Shown: piece by piece, positions 35,689 to 46,530 of the stretch | How positions within the stretch are numbered: the first letter of the stretch is position 1 | Layout of the letters: every line of letters begins with the position of its first letter | NCBI RefSeq assembly: GCF_014839805.1 | Contig: NC_051132.1 | Coordinates: 2,852,001 to 2,916,000 of the forward strand | Direction of reading: 5' to 3' | Length of the DNA: 64,000 bases | Origin: Manduca sexta | Lineage: Eukaryota; Arthropoda; Insecta; Lepidoptera; Sphingidae | Position numbers and translations under genes: made by a program | Notes under the pieces: generated by a model | Told to the model about the DNA's origin: nothing | The model's database searches: none | The model's input: only the letters and a program-made list of their open reading frames with translations

Positions 35689-35939
35689 CTGCCTCGGTGG
35701 CGTAGTTGTATTGCATGTCCGGTACAATAGCGCTCTGAGGTCCTGGGTACGAATCCCGGGTCGGGCAAAGTGATATTTGGGTTTTTTTGCTCAGTATCAG
35801 CCCGGAGTCTGGAATTTGTGCCCGATATGGCGATAGGCTCGCCCCCTATCACATCATGGGACGGAACATACTTGGCGAAAAGTGGGTGGCCTAGTTGCGC
35901 CTCTGCATACCCCTTCGGGGATAAATGCGTGATGTTATG
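35689..35939 (+). mobile_element. SINE-1, tRNA-derived, complete, with target duplication
   Basis: Flanked by perfect 13-bp repeats TAGTTTCCCGGGA at 35676-35688 and 35940-35952. The tRNA-like head runs CTCGGTGGCGTAGTTG to the B box GGTACGAATCCCGGGTCGGG. The body carries GATATGGCGATAGGCTCGCC and TTGCGCCTCTGCATACCCC, and the tail GGGATAAATGCGTGATGTTA. Pol III transcription and LINE-driven retroposition follow from the class. It is the least degraded SINE-1 here. Confidence 0.9.
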
Positions 35940-36197
35940 TAGTTTCCCGGGAGCCTATGTTCTTCCCAGGGTCTCAAACTGTCTCCATACCAAATTTCAT
36001 CTTAATACGTTGGGTAGTTTTTGAGTTTAACACGTTAAGGCAGACAGATGCAGCGGGGGACTTTGTTATATTATTTAGAACTTTTTAAGTGAAACAATCC
36101 CGTCATACATCATTGTTGCATAACTTTAACCGTTTACGCAGCGCAGGCAACGGAAGCTCTCAAAACTCATAATTTTCCCCGTTTTTGCAACATGTTT

Positions 36198-36810
36198 CAT
36201 TACTGCTCCGCTCCTATTGGTTATAGCATGATGATATATAGCCTATAGCACTCCAGGAACAAAGGGCTATCCAACACAAAAAGATTTTTTCAGTTCAAAC
36301 CGGTAGTTCCTGAGATTAGCCATTACTGCTCCGCTCCTATTGGTCATAGCGTGATGATATATAACTTTGAGCACTCCACAAACAAAGGACTATTCAACAC
36401 AAAAATATTTTTCAGTTCGAATCGGTAGTTCCTGAGATTAGCCATTACTGCTCCGCTCCTATTGAATATAGCGTGATGATATATAGCCTATAGCTCTCCA
36501 CGAACAAAGGGCTATCCAACGCAAAAAGAATTTTTCAGTTTGGACCGGTAGTTCCTGAGATTAGCCATTACTGCCCCGCTCCTATTGAGTATAGCGTGAT
36601 GATATATAGCCTATAGCACTCCACGAATAAAGGGCTATCCAACGCAAAAAGAATTTTTCAGTTTGGACCGGTAGTTCCTGAGATTAGCCATTACTGCCCT
36701 GCTCCTATTGGGTATAGCGTGATGATATATAGCCTATAGCACTCCACGAACAAAGGGCTATCCAACGCAAAAAGATTTTTTCAGTTTGGACCGGTAGTTC
36801 CTGAGATTAG
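36198..36810. repeat. Five-copy tandem array, about 122-bp unit
   Basis: Units start with CATTACTGC at 36198, 36321, 36443, 36566 and 36689. Each contains CCGCTCCTATTG (one unit CTGCTCCTATTG), GTGATGATATATA, AGGGCTATCCAAC-type words and CGGTAGTTCCTGAGATTAG. Units 3-5 are the most alike, suggesting recent unequal exchange or slippage. Other H1 copies have at most one unit. Confidence 0.9.
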
Positions 36811-36816
36811 CGCGTT

Positions 36817-36861
36817 CAAACAAACAAACAAACAAACAAACAAACAAACAAACAAACAAAC
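36817..36861. repeat. (CAAA)n microsatellite
   Basis: About eleven CAAA units directly after the tandem array. Confidence 0.95.
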
Positions 36862-37114
36862 TCTTCAGCTTTATATAATAGTATAGATAAGGTCGAGTTG
36901 GACCATTCCACCTTCGTATGAAACATGAGTCACTAACGCAACATTTCGTGGAAACGTCTTTGAATTTAGGCAATAACTTGAGGAAACTTCGCCTTAGATA
37001 TAGTAACTAATAAGTAAACGGAACTACCTTAAATATACTTCACGCTATTAGCTATACGATTTTCTGAGGTGTAATCAAGTCTAAACACAGTTGAAATGTT
37101 CATATACATTTACT

Positions 37115-37310
37115 GGTAGGATATATTTTGTATCCGCTCGGATAGCGACCGCCGTACACTAGGTGTTATCCCGCTATATTGATCTGCGTAAGTGCGTCGT
37201 GTTCCGAAATCAGTTGGGTATACCCGGTTCCAGCAGGCCGGCATAATTGTGTCAACTGCCGAGGGGTAATCATATCTCGTCACTAGACATTCTATTGTAC
37301 CCACTCCTTT
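37115..37310 (+). repeat. Repeat-B
   Basis: GGATATATTTTGTATCC palindrome, GCTCGGATAGCGACCGCC, AGCAGGCCGGCATAATTG and TCATATCTCGTCACTAGACA. The 3' hairpin is lost. Confidence 0.7.
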
Positions 37311-37447
37311 CTTAGAACGTCCGGAATTGTAAAAGACGAATTTGCCCCCGTAGACGGAATAGGCCCCTCTGAACTTACTATACAATTTGAAATGTTTACA
37401 ATGCTTCTACTTACAATTCCACCTCAGTGTACGCCATTAATTTTTAA

Positions 37448-37580
37448 ACACCCTTTCATATAAAAGTAAGTCCCCTGCCGCGTCTGTCTGAACACGATAA
37501 ACCCAAAAACTACTGAACGGATTTCGATGAAATTTGCCATGGAGATAGTTCGAGACCCTGGAAAGGACATAGAGACTTCA
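37448..37580 (+). mobile_element. Helitron H1, body part
   Basis: CGTCTGTCTGAACACGATAA, ACGGATTTCGATGAAATTTG and GAGACCCTGGAAAGGACATA. It breaks off at about 37580; a segment resembling the next H1 part resumes at 37838. Confidence 0.65.
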
Positions 37581-37837
37581 GTGACTTTCCCGCCCTCACA
37601 CCCACCACTACAACTCCTGTAAGCTAGGATCAGCAGTGGCACGCATTTATGACACCAAGCAGTGAAGCTCGGCGAGTCTCAGGGAAAACTAATTTGTCAT
37701 TATCCCGCAACGAAATTAATCAAATAGAAAGATAGGGAGGAGTTGGAAATATTAATTGTCCACTTCCCTCCAGAGCAATGCGGGTGACAAAATCATGATC
37801 TAAGGAGGCGTTTTAACCTCAAAGATAGGGACGTTTG

Positions 37838-37905
37838 GAAAGGACATGACATCTTTTTATCCCGGGAAATGATAAAACGGGTCTATTAAAAGGCAACCAG
37901 CAGTT
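37838..37905 (+). mobile_element. Helitron H1, possible continuation
   Basis: TTTGGAAAGGACATGACATC and TTTTATCCCGGGAAATG resemble the H1 segment following the 37448-37580 part. The 258 bases between are unrecognised and could be an insertion. Confidence 0.45.
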
Positions 37906-38340
37906 TTTATTATAATATATAACAAATTCCAGCAACCGAATCTGTTATCTAAAGTCCTATGACCGCGAGCCCTTAATTAGTGGCCCTTAATTAAACATTT
38001 TTCCTTAGGGATAACAGTGTTTTTACAATTAGACCTTTACAGGACTGTATTGATAGGGACAATTCATTATACTGCCAGAGTATTTACTGTATTTTTGATA
38101 AAGATTTATCAAAAACAACAAAGGTAGCATATAATTCGTTGATTAGAAATAAAGCGCGTAAGCCTGATGTTAAGTTAGCCAATAGGTACTTTAAAAATGA
38201 ATTTTCTAGGATTTGAGGGAATTAATGGGGATAGATCAAGGAGAAGAATGAGACATCAGGGAATCTTATCTACGAAATGCAACCGCTTGCTCGCACTTCA
38301 CAATTGGTAGGTGTCTCGTGTGCGAGGGACCGTCTTGTTA
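37906..38340. other. Non-coding DNA
   Basis: Nothing recognised. Confidence 0.5.
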
Positions 38341-38525
38341 GGTACCGGCGAAATATATTTCTACCGCCTCGCAGCAGTGTGCACTGTTATGTTCTGTTTG
38401 AAGGACATTGTAGCGTAATTACAGGACATTATGAGACTTCATATCTTGTCGGGGACGAACGCACTCGCGGTACTTTGGAATTCAAAGTTCTGTATGGTTT
38501 TGCTACTGTTTATGAGCGATAGTAT
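38341..38525 (-). mobile_element. Helitron-like repeat H3, diverged
   Basis: TAGGTACCGGCGAAATATAT, TTCTACCGCC, GTTTGAAGGACATTGTAGCG and TTTGCTACTGTTTATGAGCG. Confidence 0.65.
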
Positions 38526-38802
38526 AGCTTAGTATTAGAGTGTTATGCTCGTCATTCAATTGCTATAAACCTTAGTTTTCTGAGAGATAGTGGCTATTAT
38601 TACCCTGCTGTATACATTGAAATATACATTAATTGCACTGGCCCATGTTCTTCATTCATTAGGCCCATATAAGGTTTACTTTACTTTTGTTTTCTTTCTT
38701 GCTGCCCCTAGTCCTTTAGGCCTAGTAACTGCCAAGAAATTGTAATGTAAGTTAATAAAGTAACCCCTAGTAATTCCAGCTCTACCAAAGAAATCCCCGC
38801 AT

Positions 38803-38975
38803 CATCATCATCAGCCACATAAAGTCCACTGCTGAACATAAGCCTCCCCAAAGATTTCCAGACGGACCTGTCGAAAGCGGCCTGCATCCATCTCCGACCT
38901 TTCTCAAATCGTATGTCCACCTTGCAGGCCCAACGCTGCGTACCGGCACGAGGTCTCCGCTCGAGAACTTGCCCT
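38803..38975 (+). mobile_element. LINE 3' tail-like fragment
   Basis: CATCATCATCATCAGCC, GTCCACTGCTGAACATAAGC, CTCCCCAAAGATTTCCAGAC and CCCAACGCTGCGTACCGGC. Same order as at 16215. Recognised as a common lepidopteran repeat, likely from a non-LTR element; clade uncertain. Confidence 0.5.
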
Positions 38976-39635
38976 ATCTGCCGTCAGTTGAAATAACCCT
39001 TATTACATCATTATCTTTAAGGAAGATCACGTCCAATAGTGGGACAAACAAACTTATTCCACCAAGCGATTACACATATTTTTAAGTGCGTATAAATAGT
39101 CACTGTCGATGCATCATCCAAACAGGGGTCGATGTACCGTGAATCATGTTTCATGCAATTTGTCTTCGTCTATCCCTCTCACTCGCGCCTTATCAGCGTA
39201 TCTCCGTCTCCTTCCAGCACCAATTAATGAGCTCCCAGATTTTAACGTCTCGGTACTCGAGCTCTAAACCGTATGTAATTGTAAACATCGGTTTAATAAA
39301 TCCCCATGTTATTCGATGTGGTGACATATTGTACGGATTTCTGACAGGCATTTTAGGAATATTTGGTGAGGGTTCCTGATATATTACCCAACTTCAAAGA
39401 AGGAAGAGGTTCTCAATTTGACGAGTATTTAATTCTTCGTTTCTGTCAGAACTCATTTATTAACTGATCAGATTTTTTTTATTTCAAACAATATGGATTG
39501 GTCCCATAGATTTTCAGAATCGGTTCAGTATATTACGTAAAAAATCAGGATGATGGTAGTAGACAAATTTCTAGCGATCATCGAGAGTCTGTGTAGATTA
39601 ATTGTGGACTATGTGACGCCATGATTTTCTTTGTA
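38976..39635. other. Non-coding DNA
   Basis: Nothing recognised. Confidence 0.5.
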
Positions 39636-39875
39636 CGTCACGCCAAAGTGATCCCCTGCACCTGATGGTAAGTGGGGTAGGGTCCAATAGAATGTCCACT
39701 AACGAGCCCTTGGCAGTAACACAATTATGCCGGCCTGTTGGAACAAGATATACAAAAGCTTATCCCGGAACGCGACACTTACGTGGACCACTGCGGTGAG
39801 TTTTAACACCTTGTGTACGGTGGTCGCTATCTGGGATATGAAATATATTCTACCAAGATAATATACAGCCAAGAT
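39636..39875 (-). repeat. Repeat-B, near full length
   Basis: CCTGCACCTGATGGTAAGTG, GGGTCCAATAGAATGTCCAC, ACAATTATGCCGGCCTGTTG and GTACGGTGGTCGCTATC, with a decayed ATATGAAATATATTC end. Confidence 0.75.
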
Positions 39876-40148
39876 ACTGCACACTGAAACAATATTCAGA
39901 CACTTAGGAATTTTATTTTACATGACGAGTCGTCGCAAACGCATTGCGTGCGTAATATTGTTAACTATGGTCAGTTATGAAAGGATAAAGTTCAATATTT
40001 AACCTCTTTGGTACATACAAGCAAAACATGCCTTTATGCATAATATTTATAAGGATAATAATCTTTTGATATATTTTTTTTTATAATAAATACCTCTTTA
40101 GGAGTTAAAAATAGAAAGCTAAGGATATTGATTTCAAATTATTTTAAT

Positions 40149-40345
40149 GACTGCTTCGGTGGCGTAGTTATAATGTCCGGGGGTATGTTGAGGTCTCGGG
40201 TTCGATCTCCGGGTCAGGTACTGATTTTTTTATTCAGTATCAGATCGTAGTCTGGAATTTGTGGCCGATATGGCGATAAGGTCGCCTATTACATCATACC
40301 AGTTCGCCTCTGCCTACCCCTTCGGAGATAAAAGAGTGAAGTGTA
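40149..40345 (+). mobile_element. SINE-1, tRNA-derived
   Basis: TTCGGTGGCGTAGTTATAAT, GGGTTCGATCTCCGGGTCAG, TCAGTATCAGATCGTAGTCT, GGCCGATATGGCGATAAGG and CCCCTTCGGAGATAAA. Confidence 0.8.
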
Positions 40346-41259
40346 TCTGTGTATTATTTCAATAATGTGTAGAGTAAGTACTACGTAGGTAAAGAAATTT
40401 GTGAGTAAAAATAATATTTCAAGATGGGAATCAAACTGCGAACTCTCAGCTATGAACTATAAAGATGTGGTTTATAAACAAATACAAAATATATGTACTT
40501 AAAACTATTCAGTCATTATTTCCAAATCAGACAAACTTGCATAGAGCCGTCTCTACATCAACAATTCTTTCATATTAAACGATTTATTTGAGCTGTTATC
40601 AAAGTTATTTACCCATTCTCTAATGAAGGAAAATGATAAAACGCACCATTTTTATCGTTTCGATAGTAAAAACGTATTGCAAAATAAATATACGCGCGTT
40701 ATCGCCCCGCCGGTGTCAATGACCGCCATTCTGATAAGATTTCAGGTATTTCTGGACCATTATTCACTATTTCATATTTGCTTTAGGGTTAGGCAGCGAA
40801 AACATTATTATAATAAGGTAACATTATAGGATTCTTCGAATATGTACGTTAAAAGAAATAAATGGCAAAGGAAACGGTTGTATTAATATACAGCCAAGAT
40901 ATAGCTGGGTCGGTTGAGGTAGGTTATAAGTTACAACGTAGTTGCAAGCGAATCATCTGTTTTCGTGTTTGAGTTGGTAGGTAAATAAAATTAATTCACT
41001 ATTTCAAAGAATACAGTCATATATACATTGTAGCTCTGTTATGAAAATACAACTCAAATTATGGAACACTGGTTAAGTGTCTCTATAGTCTGTTCTGGGA
41101 AAAAAAAAATATATCAGAGACAATGTAGCCGAAAAACGAAAGTAAAAGCATGATTACTCCTTGCAAACATTAACGCATAATGGTGGAGTTGAAAATTCGT
41201 AAACAAACGTTCCAAATTCAAACTGCTATTTCAACCAGGCAACAATAAAAGCCACCGTT
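40346..41259. other. AT-rich non-coding DNA
   Basis: One ACCGCCATTCTG word near 40720; nothing else recognised. Confidence 0.5.
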
Positions 41260-41600
41260 CCAAATTCAAAAGCGCGCGAACTCCGCCCGCACCCTAAATA
41301 CCGGCGACAGCAAAACGCGGGAAGACAACAAACCGCCGAAATTATTTGCGGCCCGACGATTCAAGGTCGCAGTGAGGCAGGTCAGCGGCGTGACGTCACC
41401 GGCGCCCTCCAAAACGTGGGGTCGATGGCCGCGCCGCCATTGCGGAAACTGTGCTGTGCGCGTTCGGAATTCGAATTGGGGCTTTGTGTGTAAGTGTGCG
41501 TGAGGCGTTACGTGTTGCGTGTTTTGTGTCTGCGCGCGTGTGTGTGCGTAAATTCGGCCGTTCAGCCTTTTTGTCCACAAAATGTCTCGATTGATGGCAT
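41260..41600. promoter_or_regulatory. CpG-rich patch 1 of the 41-46 kb cluster
   Basis: CpG-dense, including AAATTCAAAAGCGCGCGAAC at 41262-41281, CGGCGTGACGTCACCGGCGC with a palindromic CRE-like TGACGTCA (41392-41399), and GCGCCGCCATTGCGG. No coding exon recognised. Confidence 0.45.
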
Positions 41601-42099
41601 TAAGTGTGTTGAAATTTAAAATTTCCTTGTTCGTACTGCGACGCAATTACGTTTTAAGGACACTTGAATATCTTGTGTATTACCCATACTAATTTATGTT
41701 CAGTTACAAAAGTACGTTGTTCTTTGGTTTATTATTCTTATACGGTTTTAACCAAAACCTTATTTTTACTTCTAGTAGTGCTTATTGTATTTTTAATCTC
41801 CTGTTCTAAGGCTGAGACAAGATTAAATGACAACCGCTGTAAATCATGCAGTTTTATGACTGTTTACTTTTTGTCTTAATTTTCGCACATCTGCGACGCA
41901 TTACACACGTCAGATGCATCTACCACATATTTTATTTATGAGACATCTTCCCCAATATCAAAACGGACCGTACAAAAAACACAAGAGTGACGCATACATA
42001 GTATTTACCAACACCACCTTACAATAAAAAAGAACAAAAAAGGATCTAATGTAATCTCTAGTACACAATAAACATCTCGTCAAACTGGTTAGTTAAAAA

Positions 42100-42370
42100 A
42101 AGAATAAAAATGGCGCGGACCAATCAACTAACGCGATTCAAATTTCGGATGCGCGCGAGTGGGGCGAAGGGAAGTCGGCGAGGGGTGAGGGGCGAAGCAG
42201 ATGTCACTCGGGCCTCGGCGTTAGACACACACACGCAACATATGTGTGTAAAGTACCGTGCATGTGTGAGTTTACAACGGAAATTAGCATTTTGGGCGTG
42301 GAACTCGAGAACTATTTGACAATAGAATGTTTTTTGTGCCATTAGAATTTCAAAATGGCGTCGTGTTAAC
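42100..42370. promoter_or_regulatory. CpG-rich patch 2
   Basis: AAAATGGCG at 42107 and 42352, and GATGCGCGCGAGTGG at 42148-42162, which recurs at 42911. Regulatory role inferred. Confidence 0.4.
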
Positions 42371-42860
42371 TGGTGTATTAGTTTAAAATATTTAACTTAG
42401 CCTCAGGTGTTTGTTCAATTGAAAGCAATTTTTAAATTTTGTTTTATAAATATTATAATGGATAGGTAATCATTAAGTATAAAATTCTTGTTTTTTTACA
42501 ACATGCTATCCTTGTTCTCGGGAAGTTTTATTTCCAGTTATCGACCTAAAAAACAATATAATTTTTAAAACAAAAGAATTCTTAAAAACACTCGGGCATA
42601 AAAAAAAACATTCCTTTAATAATGAGTCTTCTCAATCATGACTCCTTGCTTGTTTCCAAAACCTTAATTCCTACTTATTTATTTTCCACTCTTATAAGTA
42701 GAAATTAAGAAATAGTCATTTACAATAAAACATCACCCAATAAATAAAATAAAGCCATGTCACACAAAATAATTACATACATAAAAGCAATAAATCCGTC
42801 AGTAAGACAACAATGATAAATGGCATAAAGAAAAAAAAAACAGCCAATGACCTCACATCT
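42371..42860. other. AT-rich non-coding DNA
   Basis: Nothing recognised. Confidence 0.5.
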
Positions 42861-43000
42861 AATGTTATTTCTAAATTCAAACGGGCCAATCGCAGCGCAG
42901 CCGAAAACGCGATGCGCGCGAGTGGTCCAAATTTTCTAATCGTGTTTAGACGCACACATTCAAACAGTGAACTCGGTAAATACACGCCGACCATCGTATT
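42861..43000. promoter_or_regulatory. CpG-rich patch 3
   Basis: TTCTAAATTCAAACGGGCC, then ACGCGATGCGCG (42907-42918) overlapping GATGCGCGCGAGTGG (42911-42925). Confidence 0.4.
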
Positions 43001-44085
43001 TTATAAGTGTCAAGACGAGAGGGGAGCCAGTACCATTCTTTTATATTGTTTTGCATTGGTTGTCCATACATGATTTGAAGTAAATTCGTTTTTTATAAGT
43101 ACTTATAATAAAGTTAATCAACATTGTGAGGTAAGATTATGTTATAAATTGTGGAACTTTGCAATATTGCTAGTAAATAAATTTATTAAATGACTAAAGC
43201 TGTAAACAATGGGTCTTTTCAATTTTAAATTTGTTTTATTATTTTCCTTATATAAAATTACCACAATGTTTATTTTCACCGAATTATCAATGTATATAAA
43301 TTAATAATACATCATTTACCCATACAAAACAATGCCTCAATAATGTTAAAGCATATAGCAAATCTAAAATTTAAAGTAAACACTAAAGTTTCTTGTTTCC
43401 AAACCAATTCTGCATACAATATAATCTATATTTCTCTCGCCCGAACAAATAGCAGCAACACGCGGCGTCTGTAGTGTGAAGTGAGGTGCAGACCGCGGAG
43501 ATCCGTTGGATTGATTTATGTTCGGGACGCGCGTGTTGCCTTACTGATCTTCACAACATGATTGTCTTTAAAATGGCATTCATATTCGGTTATTTTGGCT
43601 CAATAAATAACTTCAATCGCTGCATAAACCGATCTTTTTTTTTTAAGTGTATCAGCCTCTAAGGCACTAGATATGTTCACAAATAGATTCACGCCTTAAT
43701 ACAAAAGGAGTTGGCCAGAGACGTTATAAATGCAACTATATTTGAAATATCCACCTAAGTACGTATCAATGTTGATTGTTGTTTTTGGTACCCTCCTATA
43801 ATTCGGTGGTGCCTTTCCATTACAACTGAAACTGAAAGCATATTTACAGTTCTTTCATGGAAAGGAAGTATAGTAAGTAAGTATGTATAGTAAGTAGTAC
43901 GCTTGTCATAAAAAAGGGAAATATTTTATTTGTTAAATTCTTCGGTGGTATTGTTGATCATAAATATTTTAAGTATTTACGTACAAGACTTATGAAATCA
44001 TTTTATTTTCATTGGTGTTGAAAATCGAACGTTAAACAGCAGGCACTAAGCTAATGAAGCTGCTAATAAATTATATTAACTGACA
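43001..44085. other. AT-rich non-coding DNA with a small GC patch
   Basis: A CpG-rich patch lies at 43440-43540 (AACACGCGGCGTCTG, GGGACGCGCGTGTTGCC). Nothing else recognised. Confidence 0.45.
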
Positions 44086-44087
44086 AC

Positions 44088-44102
44088 TAGCGCCATCTAT
44101 CG
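44088..44102 (-). promoter_or_regulatory. CTCF-like motif
   Basis: The complement reads CGATAGATGGCGCTA, matching the insect CTCF core AG(A/G)(G/T)GGCGC. Flanked by CpG-rich DNA containing AAAATGGTGG. Occupancy is inference; GCGCCATCTA-like words can also come from repeats. Confidence 0.45.
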
Positions 44103-44900
44103 CGTTAAGAGCGCACTAACACATTAAGTACTCCAAGCGGTGCGGAGAAAAATTAACAATTAACAAAATGGTGGAGCCGATCCCGGGACGAAGCGCCCGG
44201 GGTTGCAACAAACTTGCGAAATTTACGGCTCTGTGTGTGCAGTGGTGGACATTTTGTGTGGAATTCGATTTTTAAATATTTAAATAAAGAATCTGCGTTT
44301 TGGTACGTTATGATTAAATCTTACTGCCTAACTTTATTTATAGTAAGATTAGTCATACTTTTAGTATCCTTGAAGATGAATTTCGAATAATAATGACATC
44401 CGGTTTGTTTGACATCATCGCAATCAGTACTTCAAATCGTGTTCGGAAAATTAAGTTTTTTTTTTATTTTAATTTTTTGTTTATAACATCAATGAACCTG
44501 GGTTGTAAGCATTTATTAATTTTAAGATATTATGTTCCATTGAATGGTAGGTGACTAATGGTCTATGCGGTTATATTTAACACAATGTTTTAGTGTTTAA
44601 AAAAAGTTTAGAAAAAAAAATACGTGGAATTCTGAATTGCCATTTGAAAACAAAAAACACCAAAACGTTATCATTCCTCAAACCAAATGCATTCTACTTC
44701 AAAAATGTAACGCGAGTTCCCCTCGCGCGGCCACGAGTGTGCGACCATTGGGCGCGCAATTTTTAAGACTAATTATCGCCGTCCGTCAGTGTCGCGCGGT
44801 GACGCGGCGCATTCATCGTGGCCGACACTGCACCGAACACTCGCGGCCAGCGTACACTGTCGGCCATGTGCAGTGACAATGTTTGGTGGCCATTTTTGAA
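44103..44900. promoter_or_regulatory. CpG-rich patches with initiator-like and dyad motifs
   Basis: CpG-rich DNA at 44110-44240 and 44710-44890, separated by AT-rich DNA. The second patch has GTCCGTCAGTGTCGCGCGGT, with TCAGT at 44786-44790 as in arthropod initiators. It also has an inverted repeat TGGCCGACA / TGTCGGCCA (44819-44827, 44858-44866) and GTGGCCATTTTTGAA. A transcription start here is plausible but unproven. Confidence 0.4.
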
Positions 44901-45519
44901 ATGAACTGCATGCTCGTGATGTATCTGCGCTCTCCGTTATTCCTTTTAGCGACCTTTTGGTTGAAGAAAATAGCATTTTCAAGAGATAAGAGTTTAAATG
45001 GTGCTGTTTTGTCACAGTCACCGAATATGGGTATTGGTGACTTTAACTCGTTATATTTTGTTTTTCTTGTGTTATTTATTAGTTGTTACACTGTCGGCCC
45101 ATTTGTTGGTTATAATTGTTTTTTAAGTTACGTTTTGCAGCCGGTTAATGGTATGAATACGGACAAATTGCTGTGTAATGACTACCTTTATTTGAACATG
45201 ATATTTCAAAATGTTGTAAAGGAGGGGCTTGTAATTTTTCAAATATACCTATTAAGTAATAAAATACGTTCACGCAAGTTTGTGTTGAGTTGAGTGTTCA
45301 CAAGGAGCGGCCATAAGGCCTACTTATATTTTATTCCCATTTTTTATAAATAGATACTATCCCTGTCTTATTTGCTTCAATTACATTGTCTTTAACATTA
45401 CTAAGACTATGTTATTCTCAACAAAAAATTGCCGGCTTATAAAAAATGTACCATGGACTGATATCAACCTTATTCCTTTAAACAGCACAGCATATCAGTG
45501 AAAGTCGATAAAACGCTCC

Positions 45520-45665
45520 GTGTGTGTACAGCCTAACGTGTGTCGCGGCCGGTAGCGCGGCTAATTAGGCGCCAGTCACCGCGGTACTTTCACCTGTAGG
45601 GGGCGCACGGCGCGGATGCTGCGCGGACATTCCACTACAGCGACATCTAGAATACCGCATTTGAA
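45520..45665 (+). promoter_or_regulatory. CpG-rich patch with strong CTCF-like motif
   Basis: CCTGTAGGGGGCGCACG contains AGGGGGCGC at 45598-45606, the classical CTCF core. A weaker related word (complement of AGCGACATCTAG) lies at 45638-45649. Confidence 0.5.
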
Positions 45666-45723
45666 ATTAGAACGATGGAAAACGTCTTGTATGTTGTGAT
45701 CCTTAGTTGTTTATTTTAATTAC

Positions 45724-45965
45724 TACTGGTGGTAGGTCTCTCATAGGTGAGAGCCCCCTGGGTAGGTACCACCGCAATGTCTATTTCTGCCGCCAAGCTG
45801 CAGTGTGTACTCATTGTTGTTTAAAGGACATTGTAGCCCTAGCTAGTTACACTTAACTAATGGACATATAGAGACTTAACAACTTACGTCTCAGGATGGC
45901 GAGCGCAGTGGAATACCAAGCAATACTTTGTAATTCAAGTTTAACTGCTGCTGAGTTTGCTTCTA
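45724..45965 (-). mobile_element. Helitron-like repeat H3, 3' end present
   Basis: The complement ends CTCTCACCTATGAGAGACC then ACCACCAGT, so the hairpin is conserved but CTAG is mutated to CCAG. Body words are TAGGTACCACCGCAATG, TTTCTGCCGCC and TCAGGATGGCGAGCGCAGTG. Confidence 0.75.
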
Positions 45966-46239
45966 ACAAACATCCGAACATTTTTACAAACTTTCGTATA
46001 AAAAAAAGTAAGTATAAATAGTAAGATTATACTACTTAGATATGATATAGAATTAGTTGAAGTATTAGTCTATCTAGCAAGGCTAAGGAAAGTCTAGTAA
46101 TTCCGTCATCATGGTGTGTGTAGCGGCCCATATCACGTGACCTCGTGGCGGACACTTCGTTGAATGTCATTATTGTACACCGCGCCGCTACATGTTATCC
46201 GTGCCGACAAATTATAACTAGCCAGTGTGGGTTGGGAAA

Positions 46240-46290
46240 TTTATAGGATCAGTGGTGTGGGAAACGGAGGTAGTGGGTTCGATTCTCATG
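46240..46290 (+). repeat. tRNA-like SINE head relic
   Basis: ATCAGTGGTGTGGGAAACG, then GTGGGTTCGATTCTCA (B-box-like), directly before a Repeat-B copy. Confidence 0.35.
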
Positions 46291-46304
46291 TTTGTACATT
46301 TTTG

Positions 46305-46530
46305 CTGGCAGTAGGATATATTTTATATCTCGGATAGCGAGCACCGTACACAAGTTAAAACCTGCCATAGCCCACGTAAGTGTCGCGTTTCGGGATCAGT
46401 CTGTGTATATCCGGTTTCAAGCCGGCATAATTGTGTCGACTGTTGACGGGTAATCATCTCTCGTCAGTCGACATTCTGTGAGACTCCTCTCCACTTACCA
46501 TCAGGCGCAGTAGGATCACTTTTCCCAGCT
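46305..46530 (+). repeat. Repeat-B, near full length
   Basis: GGATATATTTTATATCTCGG, ACCGTACACAAGTTAAAACC, TGTGTATATCCGG, GCCGGCATAATTGTGTCGAC and CCACTTACCATCAGGCGCAG. Confidence 0.75.

Larger units (their letters stand above)
35621..36887 (-). mobile_element. Helitron H1, composite, with SINE insertion and tandem expansion
   Basis: Plus strand A|CTAGCTTTTGCTCGCGGC ... TAGTATAGA|T. On the minus strand it starts TCTATACTATTATATAAAGC and ends with a CGCGG/CCGCG-type stem, AGCAAAAGCTAG and T. Two events enlarged it: a SINE-1 insertion (35689-35939) and a five-copy tandem array (36198-36810) followed by a CAAA microsatellite. No transposase is encoded. Confidence 0.85.

Noticed and set aside
35692..35765. 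Functional tRNA gene
   Set aside because: The head has a good B box but is followed by a SINE body and flanked by a target duplication; it is a SINE, not a tRNA gene.
36198..36810. CRISPR-like array
   Set aside because: The repeats are contiguous 122-bp units without spacers, inside a eukaryotic Helitron.
44883..45293. 136-codon plus-strand open frame with hydrophobic stretches
   Set aside because: Phe/Leu/Tyr-rich because the DNA is T-rich; no family match or conserved motif, and its start lies in a CpG patch.
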